Assembly: GCF_000304475.1 (NCBI RefSeq)
Contig: NC_018944.1
Coordinates: 434,001 to 498,000, forward strand
Source: Kazachstania africana CBS 2517
Taxonomy: Eukaryota > Ascomycota > Saccharomycetes > Saccharomycetales > Saccharomycetaceae
Length of the DNA: 64,000 bases
Reading direction: 5' to 3'
Part shown: piece after piece, positions 19,981 through 29,597 of the stretch
Numbering within the stretch: the stretch's first letter is position 1
How the letters are laid out: the number at the start of each line of letters is the position of its first letter
Notes under the pieces: generated by a model
Told to the model about the DNA's origin: nothing
What the model saw: only the letters and a program-made list of their open reading frames with translations
The model's database searches: none
Translations under genes and position numbers: made by a program

Positions 19981-20769
19981 ATGATGGAGGAAAGCACTTA
20001 TTTTGATACACTTTGTGAACTGGAGCAATGTTTGCAGGCAAACTATGAGAATTTAGACGCAGTTTTGGACACATTACAGAATCTTACGAGCGAGAACTTG
20101 AATGATGAGCAAATGGTACATTCGCTCCAAATGCTGTCAAAACAGTATAAGGCGCTGTTGGACAGCTCTGTCGATCTCAGATACTCGAAATTCAACACAA
20201 GAGAGTCTCAAATAGCAAGTATAAGGAATTCAGAAAGGGAGAATAATGTTTTTGCCGATACCAAACCACAGAGAAACCTAAATGAGTACGTGAAATATAT
20301 AGAGAACATTAATAGAGACACACATGAGTACGTGAATCTCTTAGAACGACTTTCTGTGGACTTGGGAAAGCAAGTTGACATTTCAGATTCCAATGTGACG
20401 GAGCTTGTTGTGGATGACTGGACTCCTCCCAGTGAGTTAATATCATTATTAGAGCAATACAACGAGTCTAGCTCCGATATTGAATTACAGGACTCCAAAG
20501 TGGACCGCTATTTGGATCAATTAAAGTTGTTGCGTGCTAAATACGCAATGGAAAATAACTATCTATTAAAAAGTACTTTAAATGATCTAAATGATGAAGT
20601 AAATTATTGGAGAAGGGAGTATGAAAACATAGAAAGTATGATGTTTGGTAATGGACCAAACTCAATGAAGAAAATGCTGCATAACGTCGAAGTTTTAAAA
20701 GTCAAAGCTGCCGATCCAGCCATGGCTGAGAACGAAGAACAGCCTCCAAGAAAGCAAGATGCAAAGTAG
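19981..20769 (+). CDS. THP2: THO complex subunit Thp2
   Basis: A 262-residue subunit of the nuclear THO/TREX complex, which couples transcription elongation to mRNA export and limits R-loops. Similarity to S. cerevisiae Thp2 is moderate and spread along the protein: YVKYIENINRDTHEYVNLLERLSVDLGKQV, YLDQLKLLRAKYAMENNY and NYWRREYENIESMMFG are the clearest blocks. It is mainly helical, with coiled-coil-like stretches (about 90-120 and 170-225). Starts with two ATGs in tandem. Its place between CDC23 and MTG2 matches YHR167W, which supports the assignment of this fast-evolving gene. Confidence 0.9.
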   Translation: MMEESTYFDTLCELEQCLQANYENLDAVLDTLQNLTSENLNDEQMVHSLQMLSKQYKALLDSSVDLRYSKFNTRESQIASIRNSERENNVFADTKPQRNLNEYVKYIENINRDTHEYVNLLERLSVDLGKQVDISDSNVTELVVDDWTPPSELISLLEQYNESSSDIELQDSKVDRYLDQLKLLRAKYAMENNYLLKSTLNDLNDEVNYWRREYENIESMMFGNGPNSMKKMLHNVEVLKVKAADPAMAENEEQPPRKQDAK

Positions 20770-20944
20770 CCCCCCCACTGTGAATTTTATATAGCATATA
20801 TACCAATTACATAGACCACGCTCATTATTGACTGTCTAATAGAACATTTTATAGTCATCTAATATGATTTCCGTAACTGTCATTGAAATGCGTTTACTTT
20901 AGAAAAAAGTTTCAATCGAAGCAATATTAGATTTTTGCATTGCA

Positions 20945-22573
20945 ATGAAAACAGATAATGCTGTCATTGAAATGAGTTCACGGGCTGTAAAGAGACTGCC
21001 AAAGATACTCAACAGATTCCAGTCCTCTAGTTTTCCAGACAATGCACCAACTTTGTTAAAAAATGAGCAATGGTTAGAAAGTTTCGATAGAAAAATAGGG
21101 TACAACGAGAGAGAGCTTGAATTGTCGTATGAAAGTGTCCCTATGGGGGCCAAATTTCCGGTAAAGATAAATTCCATCCCTTCGAAAGGAAGATACATTG
21201 AAATTGAGTCACCTCTGTCGTACTTTACCTCTACGAGCTATTTCAGAAAGTTTAATAAACATAGTCGTACACAAGGAAATTTCGTTGACAGCAGAATTGT
21301 ACGTTGCAAGAGCGGATCAGGTGGGAGTGGGTGTATTTCATTTGCAAGAGATGCAAACCATAGGATAGGACCGCCAGATGGAGGTGATGGGGGCCGTGGA
21401 GGCGACGTCTATGTTAAAGCCGTTGAAGGTATGAATTCACTTGCCAAATTGAAGTCCAGTTATATTGCAGGAGACGGTGGCTCTGGGGCTGCAAGACAAT
21501 TGGATGGAGCTGCTGGCAAAGATATACTTATCAAAGTGCCTATAGGGACCACTATTCGGTGGTCTCTTGATCCTGACGATGTACGACAACGTATTGAAAA
21601 AGATATGCAAGCTGATAAGAATAAGTCTTTGAAGGATATCTTGAATTCTAGGATGATAGATTTAAAATGTGTTGGTAAATATTACCAGGATGTGGATACG
21701 TATTTTATGCAGTTATTTCGAAATACGCGACCTTTAATGGATTCCTGGATATTCAAGCATAAGACGAGAGAATATCATGAAGATAAAGCGTGGTTCAAAC
21801 AACTCAATCAGAATATGATAGGTTACGATAAGTCGCTGCACTACAATGAATTGCGCAACGATAAATTCCCACTTTTCGGAATCGATCTGAAGGAAACTAC
21901 AAAAACTCCCATTTGCCTCTTGCATGGTGGAGAAGGTGGACTGGGGAATATGCATTTTTTAACTAGCATGATTCGAAATCCAAGGTTTGCTAGAGTCGGT
22001 AGATATGGCCTACATTCCCACTTTTTATTCGAGTTGAAATCTATAGCCGATCTGGGCTTAATTGGACTACCAAATGCTGGCAAATCGACCATACTGAATA
22101 AAATTTCGAACGCACGACCAAGAATTGGAGACTGGAAATTCACAACTTTAATTCCCACACTTGGAACTATTTCGAGAGGTATTACGAAATCAAGTTTTAC
22201 AGTAGCAGATATTCCAGGCATAATCGAGGACGCCCACTTAGACAAAGGGATGGGTTTGGAGTTTTTAAAGCATATCGAAAGATCCCGCGGTTGGGTGTTT
22301 GTACTAAGTCTTGAAGATAACGCACCTTTAAACGATCTCATGCTCTTGATAAAAGAGGTAGGAGGTATGGATGAGGTCATGAAGAGAAACGTTCTAGTTG
22401 TGTGTAACAAAGCAGACATAGGCAGGGATAGCCCCCAGTACATGGGGAAATACCTCGATATATTGAACTTTTGTAGAACCCAAAGTTGGGATTGTCTTCC
22501 TATTAGTGCATTGAAGGGTGCAAATATTGACCTTCTGGTCGATAAAATGGCAAGATGTGCTGGCACAGACTGA
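20945..22573 (+). CDS. MTG2: Mitochondrial Obg-family GTPase
   Basis: A 542-residue GTPase needed for assembly of the large mitochondrial ribosomal subunit at the inner membrane. The glycine-rich Obg fold (about 115-185) carries GSGGSGCISFARDANHRIGPPDGGDGG. The G domain begins with GLPNAGKST (374-382), then ADIPGII as G3 and NKAD as G4. The first ATG adds nine residues with acidic side chains before MSSRAVKRLPKILNRF, which looks like a mitochondrial presequence. Thus the true start may be the ATG at 20972. DBP8, which follows MTG2 in S. cerevisiae, is not here; NMD3 comes next after 258 bp. Confidence 0.95.
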   Translation: MKTDNAVIEMSSRAVKRLPKILNRFQSSSFPDNAPTLLKNEQWLESFDRKIGYNERELELSYESVPMGAKFPVKINSIPSKGRYIEIESPLSYFTSTSYFRKFNKHSRTQGNFVDSRIVRCKSGSGGSGCISFARDANHRIGPPDGGDGGRGGDVYVKAVEGMNSLAKLKSSYIAGDGGSGAARQLDGAAGKDILIKVPIGTTIRWSLDPDDVRQRIEKDMQADKNKSLKDILNSRMIDLKCVGKYYQDVDTYFMQLFRNTRPLMDSWIFKHKTREYHEDKAWFKQLNQNMIGYDKSLHYNELRNDKFPLFGIDLKETTKTPICLLHGGEGGLGNMHFLTSMIRNPRFARVGRYGLHSHFLFELKSIADLGLIGLPNAGKSTILNKISNARPRIGDWKFTTLIPTLGTISRGITKSSFTVADIPGIIEDAHLDKGMGLEFLKHIERSRGWVFVLSLEDNAPLNDLMLLIKEVGGMDEVMKRNVLVVCNKADIGRDSPQYMGKYLDILNFCRTQSWDCLPISALKGANIDLLVDKMARCAGTD

Positions 22574-22720
22574 GAAAATCGCTCCCACCTAACAATCATA
22601 TACTTGTAAATATTCATTATTAGTCTTCTATTTGCGGAACACCTAATGGCACTCTATGCGGTTTTCGGATGTCGCATTCAAATATGACCTAATAATGTCA
22701 ATGGCTTTTCGCAAAGAAAA

Positions 22721-22745
22721 TGAAAATTTTCCAGATGCTCATCGC
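22721..22745. promoter_or_regulatory. RRPE and PAC ribosome-biogenesis elements of NMD3
   Basis: An RRPE-type TGAAAATTTTC (22721-22731) is followed by GCTCATCGC (22737-22745), the reverse of the PAC core GCGATGAGC. They lie 87-111 bp before NMD3. This pair marks co-regulated ribosome-biogenesis genes in S. cerevisiae. Confidence 0.65.
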
Positions 22746-22831
22746 AAGTTACAAAGTAAAAGATAATAATAAGTCTACATATAAACAGGAGGAAGATATC
22801 TGTATTTAGGTCACAGAGTAGGTGTACTAAA

Positions 22832-24391
22832 ATGGAATTCAATCAAGCACAGTATGGACAGGCTTTACAGGGCCAGGAACAAATGGGTGCCACTGTTTTA
22901 TGTTGTAACTGTGGTACGCCTATTGATGGTTCAGGCGGGTTAGTGATGTGTTACGATTGTATCAAGATGACTGTCGATATCAGCGAAGGTATTCCAAGAG
23001 AGGCAAACGTTTCATTTTGTAGAAACTGTGAAAGATTTCTTCAACCTCCGGGTCAGTGGATTAGAGCAGATCTAGAATCTAGAGAACTATTGGCCATCTG
23101 TTTGCGTCGTTTGAAAGGTTTGACCAAGGTGAGATTAGTGGATGCATCATTTATCTGGACAGAACCACATTCCAGACGTATCAGAGTGAAACTTACTGTT
23201 CAAGGTGAAGCGATGGCAGGCACCATCATTCAACAAACATTTGAAGTTGAGTATATTGTCATTGCTATGCAATGTCCTGACTGTGCCAGATCCTATACCA
23301 CAAATACATGGAGGGCTACTGTTCAAATTAGACAAAAGGTTCCACATAAGAGAACTTTCCTATTTTTAGAACAATTAATTTTAAAACACAATGCTCATGT
23401 CGATACGATTTCTATTAGTGAATCAAGAGATGGGTTAGATTTTTTCTATGCACAAAAGAATCATGCAGTTAAAATGATTGATTTCTTAAACTCTGTGGTT
23501 CCAATCAAGTACAAAAAATCTGAAGAACTTATTTCTCAAGATACACATACAGGTTCGTCTACCTATAAATTCTCATATTCCGTTGAAATTGTCCCAATTT
23601 GTAGAGATGATTTGGTTGTCTTACCGAAAAAATTAGCTAAGTCTATGGGTGATATCTCACAATTTGTCCTCTGTTCCAAGATTTCGAACACTGTTCAATT
23701 CATAGATCCAACTACTTTACAAATAGCAGATTTATCTCCTTCCGTCTATTGGAGGTATAATTTCCCACCATTAGCCGATGCTTCTCAATTAGTTGAGTTC
23801 ATCGTTTTAGATGTTGAATCTACAGGTATAAGTAGAGGTAAGAATGTTCTTGCTGATGTCTGTGTTGCAAGAGCTTCTGATCTTGGTGTCAACGACCAAG
23901 TATATTATATTAAATCTCATTTAGGTGGTATTATCCATGCTGGTGACACTGTAATGGGTTACTTCGTCTCCAATTCCAACTACAATTCCGACTTATTTGA
24001 CGGTCTGCAACTAGATTACGTTCCTGACGTAGTCCTTGTGAAGAAACTATACAAGAGAAAGAACAAGAAGAATAGAAACTGGAAGTTAAAGAGAATGGCA
24101 AGAGAACGTGCTGATATCGATGCATCTCAAGATTACAATGACAGAACACAAAGACAAGAAATGGAGCGTGCTGAAAGAGATTATGAACTCTTCTTGCAAG
24201 AATTGGAAGAAGATGAAGAATTGAGACAAAAGATCAACTTATACAAGAACCAAAAACAACCAGAAAATGGTGTACAAAGCACGGTGGACGATGGTGACGA
24301 TGAAGATGAAGACGCACCAGAAATTAATATCGATGAATTATTAGACGAATTAGATGAAATGACTTTAGAAGACACCCCAATGGAGGATTGA
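22832..24391 (+). CDS. NMD3: 60S ribosomal subunit nuclear export adaptor
   Basis: A 519-residue adaptor that binds pre-60S subunits and recruits the exportin Crm1. The N-terminal zinc-binding region has CCNCGTPID (24-32), CYDC, CRNCERF and, further on, CPDC. The middle is nearly identical to the S. cerevisiae protein (IPREANVSFCRNCERFLQPP). The C-terminus carries the basic segment KRKNKKNRNWKLKRMARE, a likely nuclear localisation signal. A leucine-rich acidic tail, NIDELLDELDEM, fits the nuclear export signal. Promoter PAC and RRPE elements fit its role. The leader has no upstream ATG for at least 80 bases. Confidence 0.97.
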   Translation: MEFNQAQYGQALQGQEQMGATVLCCNCGTPIDGSGGLVMCYDCIKMTVDISEGIPREANVSFCRNCERFLQPPGQWIRADLESRELLAICLRRLKGLTKVRLVDASFIWTEPHSRRIRVKLTVQGEAMAGTIIQQTFEVEYIVIAMQCPDCARSYTTNTWRATVQIRQKVPHKRTFLFLEQLILKHNAHVDTISISESRDGLDFFYAQKNHAVKMIDFLNSVVPIKYKKSEELISQDTHTGSSTYKFSYSVEIVPICRDDLVVLPKKLAKSMGDISQFVLCSKISNTVQFIDPTTLQIADLSPSVYWRYNFPPLADASQLVEFIVLDVESTGISRGKNVLADVCVARASDLGVNDQVYYIKSHLGGIIHAGDTVMGYFVSNSNYNSDLFDGLQLDYVPDVVLVKKLYKRKNKKNRNWKLKRMARERADIDASQDYNDRTQRQEMERAERDYELFLQELEEDEELRQKINLYKNQKQPENGVQSTVDDGDDEDEDAPEINIDELLDELDEMTLEDTPMED

Positions 24392-24546
24392 TCTCTCTAA
24401 ATATAAAAGTAAATCGCTTAACAAACTGTATAAACTTTTCTATAAAATCAAATCATTTTGTATATTATCATTATTAATCAAACAAAGCGGTATTCGCTGA
24501 CAGCCATATCAATTTTAAAAATTAAGGTCTCTAATAGGATGTTATT

Positions 24547-24603
24547 ATGAAAGAGATCAAAGAACATAGTGAAACGCTCGAATGGAGGAAAAAATGGATT
24601 TGA
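24547..24603 (+). other. Upstream ORF overlapping the ATG7 start
   Basis: An 18-codon ORF opens at 24547 and ends at TGA 24601-24603, in a different frame from ATG7. It passes the ATG7 ATGs at 24582 and 24594. A 3-codon ORF (24539-24550) overlaps its start. Both matter only if transcription begins upstream of 24539, which the sequence cannot show. Confidence 0.45.
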
Positions 24604-26489
24604 ATAGGTTGAAGTATGCTACTCCATTACAATCATTTGTGGATACTACGTTTTTCCAGGAATTGTCCCGTATAAAACTGGATATTTTGAAGTTAAGCTC
24701 TGAGGGACAAAAAATCTACACTTCAGTAAATTTGGAAAACCTTTCGAAGAGCAGTGTGGGTGGGAGTATATTTTTGAACAGTCAAAGTTTCGACCAAGAG
24801 TGTTGGCATGGAGTAGAGAAAGATGTTGTGATTAGTGGGACTCTGTATAATTTTAATACTATCGAAGAATTCAAAAGCCTAGATAAACAAAAATTCTTGG
24901 AAGACAGATTCAAAGACGTATGGGAAAGGTCAAAGCATGATATTAATCAGGCTGTGAGCTTTGATATGATAAGTTTTGCCGATTTGAAAAGATACAAGTT
25001 TTATTACTGGTTATGTGTAACATGTTTCATCCCACAATTGTTATCGGTAAATATTATCAAAAAGGTACCGATAGATGGCGTTGAAGAAATACAGAAATGG
25101 TTTAACATGCATAGTAAAGAATGGGTTTGTTTACTTGACAAAAAAGGTCATATACTCAAGTATTCCGTAGATGCCGTGGAAAATAGTCGAGCCCTGTGTA
25201 TTAGAGATACCAGTAATGTACCGGAAACTCCGTCAACGTTAACGAAGAATTTTTTAAGTATTTTCAATTACCATTATCCAGCAAAGAACCAAATAATGGT
25301 GAATTTTATACGAACTAATGATTCCAGTTTTGCGTATGATTTAAAGCTGAGTTCTGAGGGAACCATTGACAGGTTCAAGGTAAGTGGTTGGGAACGAAAT
25401 GCACAGGGAAAATTGTTGCCTCGAGTGACAGACCTAAGTGCCCTGATTGATCCTTTGAAAATCGCAGATCAATCAGTTGACTTAAACCTGAAGTTAATGA
25501 AGTGGAGAGTTGCACCAGAGATCAACTTGAAGGTAATAAAAGAGATTAAGGTGCTAATATTGGGCGCAGGCACGTTAGGGTGTTATGTTTCAAGAACGTT
25601 GATGGCGTGGGGTGTACGAACTGTAACTTTAGTTGATAACAGTACAGTGTCATTTTCAAACCCTGTTCGACAATCTCTTTTTGGATTCGATGACGTTGGA
25701 AAACCAAAGGCCGAGACAGCAGCAAATGCATTGAAAAAAGTGTTCCCATTAATGGATGCTACAGGGGTGGAGTTAAGTATACCGATGATAGGACATCCAA
25801 TTACAAATGAAGAAAAGGAAAAGAAAGAGTTCGAAAAACTTTATGAGTTGATCAAATGTCATGATGTTATCTTCCTACTGATGGACTCCCGTGAAACTCG
25901 TTGGCTACCAGCTGTTTTAGCCAACGTGATGGGAAAAGTAGTTATAAATGCCGCATTGGGATTTGATAGTTATTTGGTTATGAGGCATGGTATTTACGAT
26001 GCAAATGACGATTCTGAAAGACTTGGTTGTTATTTTTGCAATGATGTTGTCGTCCCAATGGATAGTTTAACAGATAAGACTCTTGATCAGATGTGTACTG
26101 TCACAAGACCTGGTGTTGCACTATTGGCCGCAGCGCAGGCAGTTGAGCTCCTGGTTTCCCTTTTGCAACAAAAGGCAGTTCATAATGTACCAGCTGGTGA
26201 GAAAAATTTCCTTGGTTGTATACCCCATCAGATTCGTGGCTTTTTAAATGAGTTTACAACATTGAAATTAGAAACTCCAGCTTATAAGCATTGTTCTGCT
26301 TGCAGCAGTGCAATCGTGCAAGAATGTGAAGAACTGGGATGGGAGTTTGTAAAAAATTCATTGAACAATCCTGATTATATTGAGGAACTGAGTGGCCTTA
26401 GGGACGTTAAAAGGGAAGTGGAAAACTTGACTGAAGATATCACAGAATGGAATATAGATGAGGAAGAGGAATTTGACATTATAAGGTAA
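24582..26489 (+). CDS. ATG7: Autophagy E1-like enzyme
   Basis: A 635-residue cytosolic enzyme that activates the ubiquitin-like proteins Atg8 and Atg12 for autophagosome formation. The N-terminal domain includes SFDMISFADLKRYKFYYWL. The E1-like adenylation fold has GAGTLGCYVSRTLMAWGVR and the RQSLFGFDDVGKPKAE segment. The catalytic cysteine is C505 in LDQMCTVTRPG, two residues earlier than C507 of S. cerevisiae. Zinc ligands include CYFC and CSAC. The C-terminal tail ends in an acidic stretch. Either ATG (24582 or 24594) could start it; the second leaves MDLNRLKYATPL, close to the S. cerevisiae start. Confidence 0.96.
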   Translation: MEEKMDLNRLKYATPLQSFVDTTFFQELSRIKLDILKLSSEGQKIYTSVNLENLSKSSVGGSIFLNSQSFDQECWHGVEKDVVISGTLYNFNTIEEFKSLDKQKFLEDRFKDVWERSKHDINQAVSFDMISFADLKRYKFYYWLCVTCFIPQLLSVNIIKKVPIDGVEEIQKWFNMHSKEWVCLLDKKGHILKYSVDAVENSRALCIRDTSNVPETPSTLTKNFLSIFNYHYPAKNQIMVNFIRTNDSSFAYDLKLSSEGTIDRFKVSGWERNAQGKLLPRVTDLSALIDPLKIADQSVDLNLKLMKWRVAPEINLKVIKEIKVLILGAGTLGCYVSRTLMAWGVRTVTLVDNSTVSFSNPVRQSLFGFDDVGKPKAETAANALKKVFPLMDATGVELSIPMIGHPITNEEKEKKEFEKLYELIKCHDVIFLLMDSRETRWLPAVLANVMGKVVINAALGFDSYLVMRHGIYDANDDSERLGCYFCNDVVVPMDSLTDKTLDQMCTVTRPGVALLAAAQAVELLVSLLQQKAVHNVPAGEKNFLGCIPHQIRGFLNEFTTLKLETPAYKHCSACSSAIVQECEELGWEFVKNSLNNPDYIEELSGLRDVKREVENLTEDITEWNIDEEEEFDIIR

Positions 26490-26970
26490 AACGGATGTAA
26501 ATAAAAATCACATATAGCAGATGTACTGTATTAAGCATTATCTTTCCATTCTTACGCTGAACAAACCATGTCACGATTTAATTATTAGTCTTCAAACAAG
26601 ATGAATAGAAAGACCTTTGAAGGAACACTTCCCATGACCAAAATGTTAAACTAAAAATTACCAATATTAAGAAGCCCCACCAATTTGAAAAATCACCACT
26701 AAAAATGGAGCAAAATTGGACGTTAAAAGGATATTTATTGCCTTTTCCATCAAGCAAAGCCAGTATTTTTATCATGCTCTAAGATTTCTCGACGTATACA
26801 TTATTGCCATCACAGGCATTGATTTTTTAATATCAACGCGATGTCGAAGGGAAATCTTAGACGTAATCTTGAGTTAAGAAAAAGTATAAACAAACACGAT
26901 TTGTGCTGCCATCGTTGCTGGAAGTGAGAAGCAATAGGTCTGAGGAACACAGTAATATCAATATTAGAGA
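26490..26970. other. Intergenic region between ATG7 and SPC97
   Basis: 481 bp, the SPC97 promoter. The minus strand holds a 65-codon ATG-started ORF (26578-26775) with a hydrophobic, tryptophan-rich middle; I cannot match it to a family and treat it as unproven. A TTTCTCGA element lies at 26785-26792. No tRNA or repeat seen. Confidence 0.5.
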
Positions 26971-29382
26971 ATGGAAGTGAGAAAAGTAGAAGATGCAGCC
27001 ATGCTAATTTCTCCGTCAGAAGATACATCTTTGCTAGCTAGGAAAGTTAATTACGAACCTTTGATCAATGTTTCACCAAAGATAAGTACCTTTCCAATTG
27101 AAAAACTCTCTACGGTGTCAGAAAATCCTAGAACCCAAGAAGCATTGGTCATACAAGATTTGTTAAACGCGCTTATTGGCATCAGCGGCGTCTATATACG
27201 TTACAGTAACGACTATGACCCTACCAAGGGTGATGCATTGAAATTTAGAATAGCCAAACACATGGATTCATCGTTAAAATCTTTTTGTAGAAGAATATTA
27301 AACTTAGGAACGTACTATGTGGAATTGAAGTACGCCAGTGAGCAGTGGTCAGATCCCATATATGGACTAGTTTTACAGAGATTAGGTTTTGAAATTAAGA
27401 CTTTCTTAAATAATGTCTATTTGAAATTTGTAGTTGATAAACTGGAAAAGGAGTTTTACGATAACTCAAGTTTCTCCATCAGAGAACTTAAACAACTCAT
27501 CACTGACAGTGAGGTTGGGAAGAAGCTAGGAATTCTGTTTGCACTATATTTAGAGATAAAAAAAGAAATGGAAAAGAGAAGACATATAAATCTCGATAAA
27601 GCAGCTTTTGACAACCTAATGTCGGAATCAAGCAACGATTTTTCAATATTTATGAATAATGTGCCTTTACCAATAGCGAAAGGGGGAATCATCTTACAAA
27701 TTTTGGAGGAAATGATATCGAAAAATCTAGGTGATAGGTCAACTGTAACATTTATGAAAAGCTTATTAAATGCTATCAGTGAGAGCTACTGTCAAAATTT
27801 GCATGAATGGGTGACGCAAGGGGAGCTACGAGACCCGTACGACGAATTTATGATATGCAATACGATGAAAAGTTCAACAGGCATCGATGTCAATCCAACT
27901 GAATGCTACAGAATATGGCTAACACAATATAGTGTTCGTAGGGATGGACTGCCCAAAAAATTCTTAATTAATGCTGGTAATCATGACAACAAGCTACTTT
28001 CAAAAATTTTATTTACTGGGAAACTTCTCAATTTGATTAAGTTGAGTTTGCAAATTACGAAATTGCCAATACCCACGGATGAGCACATTTTGTCTATAAA
28101 CTACTCTGAATTGATGGAAGGTACAAATTTAGAACTTTATGTCAACAAATGGTACGACAGAGCCAACTCAATTTGCATGAAGTTGCTCTTTGAGGACTAT
28201 AAAGTCGATAGGTTCATAATACTTCTACAGAAACATTTATTTGGCTACCGGAATGGAAATTTGATAACCAAACTTTTGCATAATAATATCTATGATTTAA
28301 CAAAAGCCATGGGAAAGAGTGAATCAAGTGAGGAAAAACTACAACAAAGTTTAGAATTTTTAAGGATAGATTTTGCTGAAGATGATCTCATTGGAAGATT
28401 GCTGGTCTTACAACTGGATGAGCGATCCTTCGATGAATTCATCCTGGACAACATAAGAACGAGTAAAAATGCTTCTAACATGGTTCAAGAAACAGAGAGA
28501 ACAAGTAAATTAGAAGGGTTATCAGCACTAAAGACTTACGTTTTAGAGGGTTTCAAGAAAAACGTAGAACCAACAAATTCGGTGAAGAGTAATATCTACC
28601 ATCTAAACTTCGATGTTGCAATCCCATACCCAATAAATGTTATCATAAACAGAGCACACATATACCAATTTCAAATCATTTCAAGATATCTCAATCTTTT
28701 ACGCTATCATACAATGGTCTTGGATGATACGTGGATCGAAATCAATAAAAATCCCATTTGGAGACATCCCGGTTTCAGTGACATTGTATACAAGGGTATC
28801 ATCCAAAGAACCAGGATACTACACAATAAGATGAACCATTTTTTTAAGTGTATAATGGAATATTTCACAAATGATATCATTGACAAAGAAATGTCCCAGA
28901 TATTAAACAATGTAACTTCCGTAAACGATCTACAGACAAAGTTGAGTAGTGCGTTGACAAATATTTTGAATGACTGCTGTCTCACACAGTTAATCGAAAT
29001 GCAATTACAGATATTTGACATTACTTATAAATTCTGTAGATTTATCGCATCAATGCGATACAAGCTTTGCAAAATTGATTATAATCTATATGAAAAATAC
29101 ATTGCCAGCAGGAAATCTTCCTCGAATGACGACAATGCCGTGGAAGAAGATGACGGATACAATGAAGAAGACGCTATCAGAAAAGTGCCTGAGCTAATTG
29201 GTTTTATCAACACCGTCTCACTAAGTTTCCATCAGCATTATGATGCGTTCATTGAAGGCTTATTACACTCCTACAGTAACCAAGTCAAGGGCCACTTTAT
29301 TCTAAATACAGACAGTGGAAGATTACTGCATTCTTTAGTCGGCAATGAGCTGAATGAGCTGCTGTCATCGGTAGATCAGTAG
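26971..29382 (+). CDS. SPC97: Gamma-tubulin small complex subunit Spc97 (GCP2)
   Basis: An 803-residue spindle-pole-body protein. With Spc98 and gamma-tubulin it nucleates microtubules on both faces of the nuclear envelope. Similarity to S. cerevisiae Spc97 runs along the whole length: VQEALV-type helix (here TQEALVIQDLLNALIG), GIYIRY-like region, MEGTNLELYV, and the GRIP2 part from YHLNFDVAIPYPINVIINR through RILHNKMNHFFKCIMEYF. The C-terminal region before the end is acidic and variable. As in S. cerevisiae it precedes enolase, but it is slightly shorter than the 823-residue homologue. Confidence 0.95.
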   Translation: MEVRKVEDAAMLISPSEDTSLLARKVNYEPLINVSPKISTFPIEKLSTVSENPRTQEALVIQDLLNALIGISGVYIRYSNDYDPTKGDALKFRIAKHMDSSLKSFCRRILNLGTYYVELKYASEQWSDPIYGLVLQRLGFEIKTFLNNVYLKFVVDKLEKEFYDNSSFSIRELKQLITDSEVGKKLGILFALYLEIKKEMEKRRHINLDKAAFDNLMSESSNDFSIFMNNVPLPIAKGGIILQILEEMISKNLGDRSTVTFMKSLLNAISESYCQNLHEWVTQGELRDPYDEFMICNTMKSSTGIDVNPTECYRIWLTQYSVRRDGLPKKFLINAGNHDNKLLSKILFTGKLLNLIKLSLQITKLPIPTDEHILSINYSELMEGTNLELYVNKWYDRANSICMKLLFEDYKVDRFIILLQKHLFGYRNGNLITKLLHNNIYDLTKAMGKSESSEEKLQQSLEFLRIDFAEDDLIGRLLVLQLDERSFDEFILDNIRTSKNASNMVQETERTSKLEGLSALKTYVLEGFKKNVEPTNSVKSNIYHLNFDVAIPYPINVIINRAHIYQFQIISRYLNLLRYHTMVLDDTWIEINKNPIWRHPGFSDIVYKGIIQRTRILHNKMNHFFKCIMEYFTNDIIDKEMSQILNNVTSVNDLQTKLSSALTNILNDCCLTQLIEMQLQIFDITYKFCRFIASMRYKLCKIDYNLYEKYIASRKSSSNDDNAVEEDDGYNEEDAIRKVPELIGFINTVSLSFHQHYDAFIEGLLHSYSNQVKGHFILNTDSGRLLHSLVGNELNELLSSVDQ

Positions 29383-29585
29383 CGATGAGATCGAAGAGAA
29401 TGAACATGCTGGCCCACTTTGAAGTTAACCATTTATGTGCCGATTACTATTTTTGTCTCAGAATTACTGCATTGGTGATTTTTGCCGTATTGAGTACCTT
29501 TCAAGGAGCCCAGAGAAAAAAAACAAGAATCTCTCTCGGCTTCCACTAAATTTCGAGAAAGACAAAAACAGGATTTTGCATGCGT

Positions 29586-29597
29586 AATCCATACACC
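29586..29597 (+). promoter_or_regulatory. Rap1-like site upstream of enolase
   Basis: AATCCATACACC resembles the Rap1 sites ACATCCATACA and ACACCCATACA with one or two mismatches. A CTTCC Gcr1-type box is 42 bp away. Rap1 plus Gcr1 is the known glycolytic activator pair. Confidence 0.45.

Noticed and set aside
21841..22617. A 258-codon open frame on the minus strand across MTG2
   Set aside because: Entirely antisense to the conserved GTPase domain, with no family likeness; codon structure of MTG2 explains it.
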